The notes beneath the pieces were generated by a model. The model saw nothing but the letters and a program-made list of their open reading frames with translations, was not told the DNA's origin and did not search any database. From Bacteriovoracaceae bacterium (GTDB lineage: Bacteria; Bdellovibrionota; UBA1018), in contig JAHFAC010000051.1 in NCBI GenBank assembly GCA_023250755.1, forward strand, positions 1 to 9,219: DNA of 9,219 bases, read 5' to 3'. Shown one piece after another: positions 1 through 7,056 of the stretch. A program made the position numbers and the translations under genes. How positions within the stretch are numbered: position 1 is the first letter of the stretch; the number at the start of each line of letters is the position of its first letter.

Positions 1-86
1 GCCGCAAAACTTTGTACGCTGAGTACCGTGCTGAGAGTGCAGAATAGAAGAAGGCCTGTGAGCTTGAGAGAATTTTTAGTACGCAT
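1..86 (-). CDS. N-terminus of a secreted protein, cut by the window edge
   Basis: Reading leftwards from an ATG at 86-84, 28 codons remain open to the edge of the window. The encoded peptide begins MRTKNSLKLTG, continues with a leucine-rich hydrophobic stretch and ends SVQSFA. This is a textbook type I signal peptide: a basic start, about 15 hydrophobic residues, then an Ala-type cleavage site. An in-frame TAA lies four codons upstream of the ATG, so this must be the true start or the gene begins further in. The ribosome binding site is weak (an AGG about 13 bases upstream). The gene lies just after the terminator of the DUF4402-like gene, so it probably has its own promoter, although I see no clear one in the short gap. 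The mature protein is not visible, so its function is unknown. Another DUF4402-type protein is possible but unsupported. Confidence 0.6.
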   Translation of the reverse strand, partial: MRTKNSLKLTGLLLFCTLSTVLSVQSFA

Positions 87-120
87 GAGTTGTTTTTAGC
101 CTGGTAGCACGTAAAGATCA

Positions 121-157
121 AAAAAAACCGGATCCCCTTGGGGGGCCCGGTTTTTTC
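121..157 (-). terminator. Strong rho-independent terminator, possibly bidirectional
   Basis: A run of A (121-127) is followed by CCGG, then CCCC at 134-137, a TTG loop (138-140), GGGG (141-144), CCGG (147-150) and six T (151-156). The stem has ten pairs with one A/C mismatch and one G-T wobble, and the A and T runs can extend it. It starts 22 bases after the stop codon of the DUF4402-like gene, read on the minus strand, and ends in a U-run in that direction. The flanking A-run and T-run mean it could also stop transcription coming from the left. Confidence 0.9.
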
Positions 158-178
158 AATTGAGTATAGAAGATTTAC

Positions 179-688
179 TTAGTTCGTGTATGCAACATGG
201 ACCCGGAAATTTCCGACGTAGTCACCTAGGGGTAGGCCGGCAGCGAGTGCTTCACGTGTTCCACCGACGAAGAAGATTTCTGATCCATTGGCATCCAGAT
301 GGCTACTGTTTGCATTTAAAGTTGATGTAAAGTTTGAAACTTTGATTTTCTTTGTTGCGTCACCATTAGGAATGGTCATGAAAATTTCTGCATCAGGGAA
401 GGTTAATAGATAATTGTGATTTGCCTGCCCTTGAACTTGAAATTTTGCATTACTATCGGTCTGAGCTGCTGGCAGAGTAAGTTCGCCGTCTCCAATGAAG
501 CCTTCGCCAAAGTTCAGATCAGCCAGCGCTTGAATAGTCAAACCAGAGATAATCTTCTGGCGTGCTGTTCCCAATGTTTCGGCCTCGTTTGAGGCGCCCA
601 AGACTTTTGTGGAATTTGTGATTCCCAATCCTAATGCGATAATTACAACCAACCCCAATCCAACGTTTTTTTTCATTGCGTACGACAT
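179..688 (-). CDS. Secreted DUF4402-like protein
   Basis: This encodes a 169-aa exported protein. A basic N-terminus (MKKN from residue 5) is followed by a hydrophobic core to about residue 24 and a likely cleavage site around VLGA/SN (residues 29-33). The mature part is beta-rich. It has the hallmarks of DUF4402 proteins: an early LNFG (58-61) after a short strand, and a C-terminal GDYVGNFRVHVAYTN ending exactly at the stop. DUF4402 proteins are secreted or surface proteins of unknown role, sometimes compared to pilin-like beta sandwiches; there are no catalytic residues to point to. I chose the ATG at 688 because AGGGAGG (694-700) sits five bases before it. A TTG at 709 would place that motif inside the gene, and an ATG at 676 (MKKN) is a second possibility. 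It is followed by a terminator and preceded by its own AT-rich upstream region, so it is probably transcribed alone. Confidence 0.82.
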   Translation of the reverse strand: MSYAMKKNVGLGLVVIIALGLGITNSTKVLGASNEAETLGTARQKIISGLTIQALADLNFGEGFIGDGELTLPAAQTDSNAKFQVQGQANHNYLLTFPDAEIFMTIPNGDATKKIKVSNFTSTLNANSSHLDANGSEIFFVGGTREALAAGLPLGDYVGNFRVHVAYTN

Positions 689-693
689 GAGTC

Positions 694-700
694 CCTCCCT
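694..700 (-). promoter_or_regulatory. Ribosome binding site of the DUF4402-like gene
   Basis: AGGGAGG on the minus strand ends five bases before the ATG at 688. It decides for this start over the upstream TTG at 709. Confidence 0.75.
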
Positions 701-774
701 AGGTTTCAATTGAATTCCTCTTGATTCTCTTACGTATAACTACAATATTAAATCACAATTTTGTTGAAACTGGG

Positions 775-803
775 ATTTAAGAATTTTTAAAATAAATTGT
801 CAA
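775..803 (-). promoter_or_regulatory. Candidate sigma70 promoter of the DUF4402-like gene
   Basis: Read on the minus strand there is a perfect TTGACA -35 box (803-798), a 17-base spacer and TTAAAT (780-775) as -10 box (4 of 6 matches). The predicted start point near 768 would give a leader of about 80 bases. The whole 689-903 gap (215 bases) is very AT-rich, so chance matches to a -10 box are common; the exact -35 box and ideal spacing are what support the call. I see no gene in this gap. Confidence 0.5.
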
Positions 804-903
804 AATTTTGTCTTTGTAGTTAATAATTTTATTCTATGAGTAAATTTGTCTTAACATTTTTTGCTTATGGTTTTGTTTGTCACCTTATTCATCACCCTGC
901 TCA

Positions 904-1827
904 CTACTCATCATGGCGATCCAGCCCGAAGAGACGGGAATTGCACTTTCCTGTAAAATTATGCTTTTCGGCTCGTGCGAGCGGGGCTTGTTCCAGCATT
1001 CTTCGCATTCCTGGGATGTTGATTCGGATCATCTCTTTGATGGTGCTCGGGGTCGGCTTGTGTGAGGTCCCCAGTTCAAAAAGGAGTGACCAAATTCCGT
1101 GCTTCCAAAATGCATAGTCCTCAAAAGTGCCGTCAGCAGGGTAAATGACCTCAGTAGAATTACCAACTGGATAGTGACTCTCAACCGTGGCGGCTTGGAC
1201 TAAGAGTTTAAAGAGATCATCATAGGGCGTTGACAAGTCTTGAGTTGAAATCCCCCAGGGATAAACGACTGCTGGATAGTAAGTGTGAAGTGTTTGAGAG
1301 GCGACAATCCCCTCAGCATCAATAAAACGGGCGAGCGCAGCTGTTGATTTTAAATGGAATGGACCTTCCGTTCCACACGGTCCTGGGTAATCGCGATTGG
1401 GATCGTAGGCGTGGCCTTTGATGGTTTCCCAGCGTTCACCATTATTGTATCCGGTAATATTGAGAACCGGGATGACATATACGGTTTGTCCTGAGATGGG
1501 AGATTCAGCAACTGATTGGGCAAATGCCTTGGCCACTTCAGTTGATCCGTACTCATTTCCGTGATGGGTAGCCACAACGAGATTTTTTACCGCTCCATCG
1601 CCAACTCGTAATCCCACGATTTTTTCGCCTGTATCGCTTAAGCCGAGTTCGAAGACTTGAGTTTTTCCAGGATATTGCGAGGCTAACTGGTAAACGAATG
1701 CTGAGACGTCAGAGTAAGACGTGGCCAGAGCCTTGGATTGCCAGCCAAAAAGAAAAAAAACTAAAGGAATAGTCAGGAATAAAAAAAGAATTTTACCATT
1801 GTGAGATCCATTCACGTGGGTTTGCAT
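904..1827 (-). CDS. Secreted M14-family zinc carboxypeptidase
   Basis: The 307-aa product has a signal peptide: a hydrophobic core at about 13-28 and probable cleavage after ALA at 35. It then has a single M14 (carboxypeptidase A-like) domain. The zinc ligands are visible as HGNE (H89, E92) and H181 in QTLHTYYP. The substrate-carboxylate pair N144-R145 lies in DPNRDY, a tyrosine (Y238) sits where CPA has Y248, and the catalytic glutamate is E251 in LLFELGTSHKP. All key residues are present, so it should be an active metallopeptidase in the periplasm or outside the cell. It could trim proteins or peptidoglycan peptides; the sequence does not decide which. C151 and C295 are the only cysteines of the mature protein and could form a disulfide. 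The ATG at 1827 is preceded by AAGGAGG with a 7-base spacer, which beats the ATG at 1848. I see no terminator after the stop. Confidence 0.88.
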   Translation of the reverse strand: MQTHVNGSHNGKILFLFLTIPLVFFLFGWQSKALATSYSDVSAFVYQLASQYPGKTQVFELGLSDTGEKIVGLRVGDGAVKNLVVATHHGNEYGSTEVAKAFAQSVAESPISGQTVYVIPVLNITGYNNGERWETIKGHAYDPNRDYPGPCGTEGPFHLKSTAALARFIDAEGIVASQTLHTYYPAVVYPWGISTQDLSTPYDDLFKLLVQAATVESHYPVGNSTEVIYPADGTFEDYAFWKHGIWSLLFELGTSHKPTPSTIKEMIRINIPGMRRMLEQAPLARAEKHNFTGKCNSRLFGLDRHDE

Positions 1828-1834
1828 CCGGTAG

Positions 1835-1841
1835 CCTCCTT
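1835..1841 (-). promoter_or_regulatory. Strong ribosome binding site of the M14 peptidase
   Basis: AAGGAGG on the minus strand lies seven bases before the ATG at 1827. It would fall inside the coding region if the ATG at 1848 were used, so it sets the start. Confidence 0.8.
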
Positions 1842-1861
1842 GCACCATGAGCTGCTTGCTT

Positions 1862-1891
1862 ATTTTAATTAGTCTAACTGGAAGATTGCAA
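1862..1891 (-). promoter_or_regulatory. Likely sigma70 promoter of the M14 peptidase
   Basis: On the minus strand TTGCAA (1891-1886) is followed by an 18-base spacer and TAAAAT (1867-1862), which match 4 of 6 and 5 of 6 consensus bases. Transcription would start near 1855, giving a leader of about 28 bases that contains the ribosome binding site. It lies directly after rnpB, so the peptidase need not depend on read-through. Confidence 0.5.
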
Positions 1892-1907
1892 GAATCGAGA
1901 AAAAAAT

Positions 1908-2286
1908 GCGCAGGACTGTAAGCCGGGTTCTGTCTTCATCTTGCGATGGAGGCGATCATTCCTCTAGAGCTGGCGTTACCGCTAGCTTCAAGCGGCCTTA
2001 CCCGGAGGCGTCGGTCAAGCGAACCATGCCTCCCTATTTGGCCTTGCTCCAGGTAGGGTTTGCCGTGCCATGAGAGTCACCCCTCACGCGGTGGGCTCTT
2101 ACCCCACCGTTTCACCCTTACCGTCTGCTCTGAGAGCAAGCGGCGGTTTATTCTCTGTTGCACTTTCCGTCGCCGTTTCCTCACGAAAAAGGCGCCTGGT
2201 GATTACCCAGTACCCTGCTTTATGGAGCCCGGACTTTCCTCCCGCATAAGGTATGACCCTCATGCCAGCGATCACCCGTCCTGCGC
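1908..2286 (-). ncRNA. rnpB: RNase P RNA, class A
   Basis: This is the catalytic RNA of ribonuclease P, which cuts the 5' leader from tRNA precursors. On the minus strand it carries the diagnostic blocks in order: GAGGAAAGTCCGGGCTCC near the 5' end, GTGCAACAGAGA, GGTGAAACGGTGGGGTAAGAG, TGGAGCAAGGCCAAATAGGG, and AGACAGAACCCGGCTTACA near the 3' end. I set the ends by helix P1: GCGCAGGAC (2286-2278) pairs perfectly with GTCCTGCGC (1916-1908). That gives 379 nt, nearly the length of the E. coli RNA (377). The order and spacing of blocks match the ancestral A type. A T-rich run (1906-1901) follows directly after P1 and may serve as the termination point. The RNA begins 40 bases after the stop of the zinc-ribbon gene. 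I see no convincing sigma70 promoter in that gap. Confidence 0.97.
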
Positions 2287-2326
2287 GAGAGGTTGCTTAG
2301 CAGATTTTTGGAGAAAAGGGCAGATC

Positions 2327-3094
2327 TTAAGTCCCTGTTTTTGCCTCAGCCTGCGATGAAGCTTCACCCGACACCGATGGAATCAGTAGGATCCGGTGGC
2401 AACTTGGGCACTGTTGAAGATCGTTGGCTCGATACACTTCGTTGAAAAGCTGGGGCGGCAACATCATATTGCAACCGCTGCATCGCCCGCCTACCGCATG
2501 AACGCACCCCATGCCTCCGCGAGCTCCGCGGACCCGGTCGTATTGCCGGCTAATTCGCACTTCGATGGAGGGTAGAAATTTTTCGCGCTCCTGGGTGAGT
2601 GTTGCGATTTCGGCGTCTAATTGCGCACTTTCGCTGGAAACCACGGTCATTTGCGTTTCACGATCGGTCTTTAATTTTAAAAAATCTGTGTCAATTTGAT
2701 TGATTTCTTGATTGAGGAGTTCGAGGTCTTGTTTGTTTTTTTTGAGCTGTTCGTCAAGGGTGGTATTGAGTTTTTTAAGCTGATCAATCTCTTTGTTCGC
2801 GGCCTGAAACTCTTGGCTGTTGTGAACAGTTTCGAGTTTAGTGTGGGCTCGGGTGAGCCGGTCGTTGTTGAGTTCAATGGCTGCTTCAGTTTGTCGAATT
2901 AATTTTTCAACTTCAGTGAATGCATTTTTTTTGGTGTCGGTTGTTAGTTGCATTTTTTGAAAGGACTCATTGAGAAGCCTTACAGAATCAGGAAGCGAGG
3001 TTTTTCTTTTTATTAAATGATCGATCTTAAAGTCCACCTCTTGGAGGTGTTCTAAGGCTTTCATCTGCTCACGAAGGGGAAGGGGGTGATTCAC
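2327..3094 (-). CDS. Coiled-coil C4-type zinc-ribbon protein
   Basis: The 255-aa product has a long, charged heptad-like helical region (about residues 14-175, rich in K, E, Q and L, ideal for a coiled coil). A C-terminal zinc ribbon follows with CSGC (C205, C208) and CPSC (C229, C232), and a polar tail ends the protein. This layout is that of the bacterial zf-RING_7/C4 zinc-ribbon family. Studied members such as Helicobacter pylori HP0958 and Chlamydia CT398 are RpoN- or secretion-associated adaptor proteins; some bind RNA or other proteins. It has no enzyme motif. Its neighbour Nif3 is a frequent partner in many genomes. I chose the GTG at 3094: it overlaps the Nif3 stop as GTGA and has AGGAG seven bases before it. 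A TTG at 3112 is the longer alternative and has no such site. Confidence 0.87.
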   Translation of the reverse strand: MNHPLPLREQMKALEHLQEVDFKIDHLIKRKTSLPDSVRLLNESFQKMQLTTDTKKNAFTEVEKLIRQTEAAIELNNDRLTRAHTKLETVHNSQEFQAANKEIDQLKKLNTTLDEQLKKNKQDLELLNQEINQIDTDFLKLKTDRETQMTVVSSESAQLDAEIATLTQEREKFLPSIEVRISRQYDRVRGARGGMGCVHAVGGRCSGCNMMLPPQLFNEVYRANDLQQCPSCHRILLIPSVSGEASSQAEAKTGT

Positions 3095-4269
3095 TGCTTT
3101 TCTCCTCGCCAAATCTTTTGCGTTTCTAGATCTTGCTCAACCGATTCCAAACCCGCTTGGGAGAGCCAATGTTTCATCGTGCTGAGAAAGAACCGTTCAC
3201 TTTGCTGATGTCCAAGCTCTAGTACCGTCATACCCTGTCTTTGGGCTTCCACCGCCGGGTGATAGCCTGCTTCACCGGTGATAAACAAATCACAGTGCGC
3301 TTTCAGAGCTGCTCCGATGAAGGAGGTGCCCTTTCCGGCAACAAATGCGAGTCGTCTCACCTGGCGTGGGACAGGATTGGTGATCCAGAACCCATCTAAT
3401 TTAAATAGGGTCTTAACATCTTGCGCCAAATCTGAAAAGGGTTTCGGTTGGGCAAATTCACCCCAGAATCCATAGCCTAGTCCCCAGGTCAATCCCAGGG
3501 ATACTGGAGTTTGTTTCAGGGGATAGAGGTCGTAGGCGACTTCTTCATAAGGATGGACCCTGAGCAAGGCTTGAATGATAGGTCTTTTAAGTCCTTGTGG
3601 AATGATTGTTTCTAGGCGAATTTCTTGGGTTTTTTCAAATTTTCCAGGTTTTCCGAAGAAAGGCTGAGTTTTTATGCCCCCACGAAAGCTCCCTTCGCCT
3701 GGGGATGAAAATGTGCAAAAATCGTAATGGCCAATATGGCCGGCACCTGCTTCACAAAGAGCTGTTCGGACTGGTTCTAAATGGGTGGCTGGAACAAAGA
3801 CCACTAATTTAAGAAGAGATTCCCCCGGATCGTCCAAAAGCCGGCCCTGAGCGGTAAGGCCTAAGCCCTGAGAGACCACCTTGGTTACCTCTAACGCACA
3901 TTGATCAAAGTTCGTATGGCAGGTGATCACGGCGATGCCCGATGTAGTTGCTTTTGCAATGAGCGAAGAAAGAGAGTCATTCTCATTTTTCCACACTAAT
4001 TGGGATAGGCCTCGTTCTTTTGGGAAAATGCACGGATGATGAGTAATCACCAAGTGAAAGTCATGCTCGATGGCCAGATCCAGGGCATTTTGAGTTAGGT
4101 CAATGGAGAGAACAGCTCCTCGTGTTTTGCACTGTGAGTTGCCTACTAATAGGCCAACATTGTCCCAACGTTCAGCTGTGCCGGGGGGTGCGAGCCGGTC
4201 TAGAGTTTGAATAATTTTTTCTACAGTTTGAGTTGGGGAGGATTTTCTGATTTTTTTGTTTTCTTTCAT
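3091..4269 (-). CDS. Nif3-family dinuclear metal-binding protein with PII-like insert
   Basis: The 392-aa product belongs to the Nif3/YbgI/YqfO family of toroidal hexamers with two metal ions per subunit (often annotated as GTP cyclohydrolase 1 type 2 homologue). The N-terminal half has ERWDNVGLLVG (33-43), ITHHP (H77, H78) and CHTNFD (H118, D122). The C-terminal half has TGE (331-333) and LGHQQSE (H354, E358). These are the metal ligands of the family. Between them, about residues 150-255, lies the extra PII/CutA-like domain of the long subfamily, starting KLVVFVP and ending HPYEEVAYDLYP. The length is typical of that long form. The true function of the family is not settled; a hydrolase or metal-handling role is usually proposed. 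The ATG at 4269 overlaps the stop of the upstream gene as ATGA, and the gene overlaps the next one as GTGA. It is therefore a middle gene of the operon. Confidence 0.92.
   Translation of the reverse strand: MKENKKIRKSSPTQTVEKIIQTLDRLAPPGTAERWDNVGLLVGNSQCKTRGAVLSIDLTQNALDLAIEHDFHLVITHHPCIFPKERGLSQLVWKNENDSLSSLIAKATTSGIAVITCHTNFDQCALEVTKVVSQGLGLTAQGRLLDDPGESLLKLVVFVPATHLEPVRTALCEAGAGHIGHYDFCTFSSPGEGSFRGGIKTQPFFGKPGKFEKTQEIRLETIIPQGLKRPIIQALLRVHPYEEVAYDLYPLKQTPVSLGLTWGLGYGFWGEFAQPKPFSDLAQDVKTLFKLDGFWITNPVPRQVRRLAFVAGKGTSFIGAALKAHCDLFITGEAGYHPAVEAQRQGMTVLELGHQQSERFFLSTMKHWLSQAGLESVEQDLETQKIWRGEKQ
3102..3106 (-). promoter_or_regulatory. Ribosome binding site at the Nif3/zinc-ribbon junction
   Basis: AGGAG inside the last codons of the Nif3 gene lies seven bases before a GTG whose last bases form the Nif3 stop (GTGA). 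It supports GTG at 3094 as the start and translational coupling of the two genes. Confidence 0.7.
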
Positions 4270-5405
4270 TTTTCAATCGTGTGCCCAGCGAGAGCCCAGG
4301 CTTTGAAGCCTCCGTCCACGTTGACCAGGTCGGGCAGTCCCAAGTAACTTAGATTGATGGCTGCCACCATACTTCGCCGCCCTGATTGACAGGAGAAGTA
4401 AATGCGCTTGGCTTGTTTTAATTCATGATAGTGGAAAACCAGTTCTGAAAGCGGGATGTTCATTGTCCCTGGGATGTGACCCGCCTGGTATTCAAACTCC
4501 TCGCGGACATCAATAAAAGCAGTGTCAGCGCCACGCTCTCTGAGTTTGTTCGCATATTTATCCACTTGAAGAGCTGTGATCCTGCCCATTGGGTTTCTAT
4601 CCGGAAGGGGGGCTGCACAAGAAGTGGCAGCGCCACTGCCAAAATCGCAAGGGGGAGCTGTCTTCGGTGCTGAGGTGCTATTGAATTCAATTCGTTTGAT
4701 AATTTCTTGTTTGAGCCCAAGGTCTTGTTGAAAAATTTCGGCATTTTTCATTTCAATAAACGCACTTTTATCAGAGAGCTTCCAGTGCGGATTTAATTTT
4801 TTTTCTGTTCCGATAGTAGAAAAAATCAAGCCATTATAATCGTGTCCAGGGAGGACGATCGTATCATCAGGGAGTGATCCAAGAACGCGATTAATGCTCT
4901 CCCATTGATCGGCAGGATTTGCGCCCTGAAAATCTGTCCGTCCAGAGGACCCAATGAAGAGCGTGTCACCGGTGAAAACTAAGCCTGCGCGATTCTGGGC
5001 CTGTGGTGGGAGATAAAAAGAAAGTGAGTCTGGGGTATGTCCTGGGGTTTCAAGGGTTCGGAGTGCGAAATTTCCAATCTTAATTTCGTCGCCTGATTTT
5101 AATTTTCGAGTCGGACGTTCACTCTGGGTTTGATGGGACATTCCAATGACCACTTCAGGGGCCAGGCGCAATAGGTGTGACGCAGAAAAATGATCAGCAT
5201 GAGTATGAGTATCGAGGACCGCCGTGAGAGCAAGTTCGTGGTCAGCCAGGTACCCATGGTAATCATCCATCAGATCGAGTGAGGGATCAATTAAAACCGC
5301 TTGGTGCGACGAGATGTCGCAAATGAGGTACGAAAGGCATCCTTCCGCACGAAATTGTTTGAGCCCAACAGGTGAAGACGTAGACCAATTTCCAGAAAAA
5401 TCCAT
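4266..5405 (-). CDS. Metallo-beta-lactamase/rhodanese fusion, persulfide dioxygenase type
   Basis: The 379-aa product is a fusion of two sulfur-handling domains. The N-terminal metallo-beta-lactamase fold (about 15-230) resembles ETHE1 and glyoxalase II: THTHADH (H67, H69, D71, H72), ETPGHTPDS (H123), FTGDTLF (D147) and LPGHDYN (H188), plus SGRTDFQG. The C-terminal rhodanese domain (about 277-379) has FIDVREEFEYQAGHIPG and the active loop CQSGRR with C339. ETHE1-type enzymes oxidise glutathione persulfide to sulfite, and rhodaneses move sulfane sulfur, so fusions such as CstB or PRF couple both steps in the cytoplasm. The mononuclear iron centre cannot be told from a zinc centre by sequence. 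The linker carries two extra cysteines (C253, C263) in a Gly/Ala/Pro-rich stretch. I chose the ATG at 5405, preceded by AAGGGA; a TTG at 5435 would extend it by ten residues over the end of the upstream gene. Confidence 0.88.
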   Translation of the reverse strand: MDFSGNWSTSSPVGLKQFRAEGCLSYLICDISSHQAVLIDPSLDLMDDYHGYLADHELALTAVLDTHTHADHFSASHLLRLAPEVVIGMSHQTQSERPTRKLKSGDEIKIGNFALRTLETPGHTPDSLSFYLPPQAQNRAGLVFTGDTLFIGSSGRTDFQGANPADQWESINRVLGSLPDDTIVLPGHDYNGLIFSTIGTEKKLNPHWKLSDKSAFIEMKNAEIFQQDLGLKQEIIKRIEFNSTSAPKTAPPCDFGSGAATSCAAPLPDRNPMGRITALQVDKYANKLRERGADTAFIDVREEFEYQAGHIPGTMNIPLSELVFHYHELKQAKRIYFSCQSGRRSMVAAINLSYLGLPDLVNVDGGFKAWALAGHTIEK

Positions 5406-5421
5406 CTGCTTCCCTTTATCA

Positions 5422-6966
5422 TCATTTATTGACAATGTATTTCAAATTCTCTGGGTGAATTTCGGTTAATGGGACTTCCAAACCGGTGGGGCCCATTAAA
5501 TACTGTAGTGCGATTGAAATATTTTCTGGGACGGCCTCTTGTTCGAGCGATTTTTTAGCGTAGATTTTTGCTTCGTTTTTTTGGCCTTGTTCGATCAGGC
5601 AATAAGCCCATTCGATGTAGATTAAGGATGTGCTGGGAGTAAGCTTTAAGGCAGGTTCAAGTTCCTTTTGGCAGTCGATCGGTCGTATCCCATTTTTTAA
5701 AAGAGAGTGAAGTCGTGCAATATGAATTCTAAAGTTCTCTGGTCTTCGGGATAATTCGGTTTCTGCTTCTCTTAGGGGATTTTTCATTTCATAGGCTCGA
5801 ACCGACCCGCCGAGAAAAGACACGGCTAGTAAAATTGCAAAGATTGAGGTCAGGTATTGAAAGTTTTGTAGGGCGATAGGAATGGCAACAACGAAGAGTA
5901 AAAATACTACCCCGTAGAGGCGATATAAAACGAGGGGATCATAGACCGGAAAAATCCAGTAAACTCCATAGAGAACAGCCGGGCTGACTAAGAGTGCCCA
6001 GTTGCCCAGATTTAATTTTTTCCAAAAAAAGACTCCAAGGCCCAGCAAGCTTAAGAGTAGTCCCGAGCCCAGCCATAGCCATGGAAGGGTGAGTTGATAG
6101 CTCGCGCGTCCATAGGGAAAGTGACCGTAGTCATTTACCAGTCCAAAGGGGATTACGATGATTCTCGCAATCAGGGGAATCAGTGCGGTCTGAAGCTGCA
6201 GGTTTTCTTGTCGGTCTCTGAGAGGAAGAATGAGCGAATTTTCTTTGGTAGTTTCTCGTCCCTCTAAAACAGCTTGGTGAAATTCACGGCTCTTTCGGTA
6301 ATTGTCTTGGTTTTGAACGAGGGGCTGGGAAATAGCGTTGAGTTGACTGCAATAAAAGATCAATCCAAGGCAGCCGATACTCAGCAAGGTACCCACTCCT
6401 GACTTCGTTTGAATCGCTAACACAAAGAGGAGAAGGAGTGCAACAAGCCCAAAGTTCTCCTTTGAAAAAAAACAAAGCAGTGTGAGTCCAGCGAGTTGGA
6501 CGAATGAGGTGATGGAAGGACGGGGGCGGTTTGCATTTAAGAAAACGCAAATACTGAGTGTCATAAACAGGGTCCCTAGGATCTCGGCGCGCTGAGAAAT
6601 GTGGACTGCGGTTTGAAGCGAAACGGGATGGAACAAAAAGGCAAATAGACCCAAGAAAGCAGGAAGCTGGATTTTGGCGGGAAGGCGGGGGATCAGTATT
6701 TTCCATGCAATGCTTACGGTGATCAAATGAAGGACGATGCTGATCAGAACGGCTTTTTCCATGGAAGATTCAAGAAAAAAGCCCTGAAGATAGAGGAGGA
6801 GACTATGGACGGGGCGAAATAACGGATAGGAGAAATAGAAACTTTTGTTCTCGAGGATGGCTTGGTACCTGACGTCATCAATTAACTCTCGCCAGGGATA
6901 GGCGAGATAAAAGCAAAGCCAAAAGAAAACCCCGAAGCACCAGAAAGAGAAGCTGCGCTGTTTCAT
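5422..6966 (-). CDS. TMTC-like GT-C membrane glycosyltransferase with TPR-like tail
   Basis: The 514-aa product is an integral membrane protein with about nine to eleven hydrophobic segments in residues 5-390. A soluble helical C-terminus (about 395-490) looks like two or three TPR-type repeats. GT-C signs are an early acidic pair in the first loop (D30, D31), FRPVHSL (50-56), FHPVSLQTAVHISQRAEIL (112-130, with HP and R126) and SKEN (168-171). The order RP, HP...R-E-L, SKE and later PFGLVNDYGHFP follows the TMTC/DUF1736 family, whose animal members O-mannosylate cadherins using dolichol-phosphate mannose. In a bacterium the donor would be a polyprenyl-phosphate sugar; donor and acceptor are unknown. 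The ATG at 6966 has only a weak GAAAG before it. It is the first gene of the operon, ending 16 bases before the ATG of the sulfur enzyme. I see no convincing promoter in the divergent gap. Confidence 0.7.
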   Translation of the reverse strand: MKQRSFSFWCFGVFFWLCFYLAYPWRELIDDVRYQAILENKSFYFSYPLFRPVHSLLLYLQGFFLESSMEKAVLISIVLHLITVSIAWKILIPRLPAKIQLPAFLGLFAFLFHPVSLQTAVHISQRAEILGTLFMTLSICVFLNANRPRPSITSFVQLAGLTLLCFFSKENFGLVALLLLFVLAIQTKSGVGTLLSIGCLGLIFYCSQLNAISQPLVQNQDNYRKSREFHQAVLEGRETTKENSLILPLRDRQENLQLQTALIPLIARIIVIPFGLVNDYGHFPYGRASYQLTLPWLWLGSGLLLSLLGLGVFFWKKLNLGNWALLVSPAVLYGVYWIFPVYDPLVLYRLYGVVFLLFVVAIPIALQNFQYLTSIFAILLAVSFLGGSVRAYEMKNPLREAETELSRRPENFRIHIARLHSLLKNGIRPIDCQKELEPALKLTPSTSLIYIEWAYCLIEQGQKNEAKIYAKKSLEQEAVPENISIALQYLMGPTGLEVPLTEIHPENLKYIVNK

Positions 6967-7056
6967 TCTTTCAAAGGTAAACCGCTTTTTGAAATACGGC
7001 TAGGAGGGAATCATTCTTTTAGTTGACGACTGAAGAATGCTAGGAAGCATGGTAGA

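Noticed and set aside
1..99. A plus-strand frame open from the edge to a TAG at 97-99
   Set aside because: Its peptide has no clear character, while the opposite strand encodes a convincing signal peptide over the same bases.
864..903. A 12-codon minus-strand frame just after the M14 stop
   Set aside because: It is too short and has no supporting composition; I treat it as chance.
836..1117. A 93-aa plus-strand open frame
   Set aside because: It overlaps the C-terminal part of the M14 peptidase, has no family features and has no good ribosome binding site.
2060..2359. A 99-aa plus-strand open frame
   Set aside because: It lies antisense to rnpB, whose conserved blocks explain the sequence fully.
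5406..5435. TTG start for the sulfur fusion at 5435
   Set aside because: It would overlap the upstream gene and ignores the ATG at 5405 with AAGGGA in front; the family similarity also begins after that ATG.
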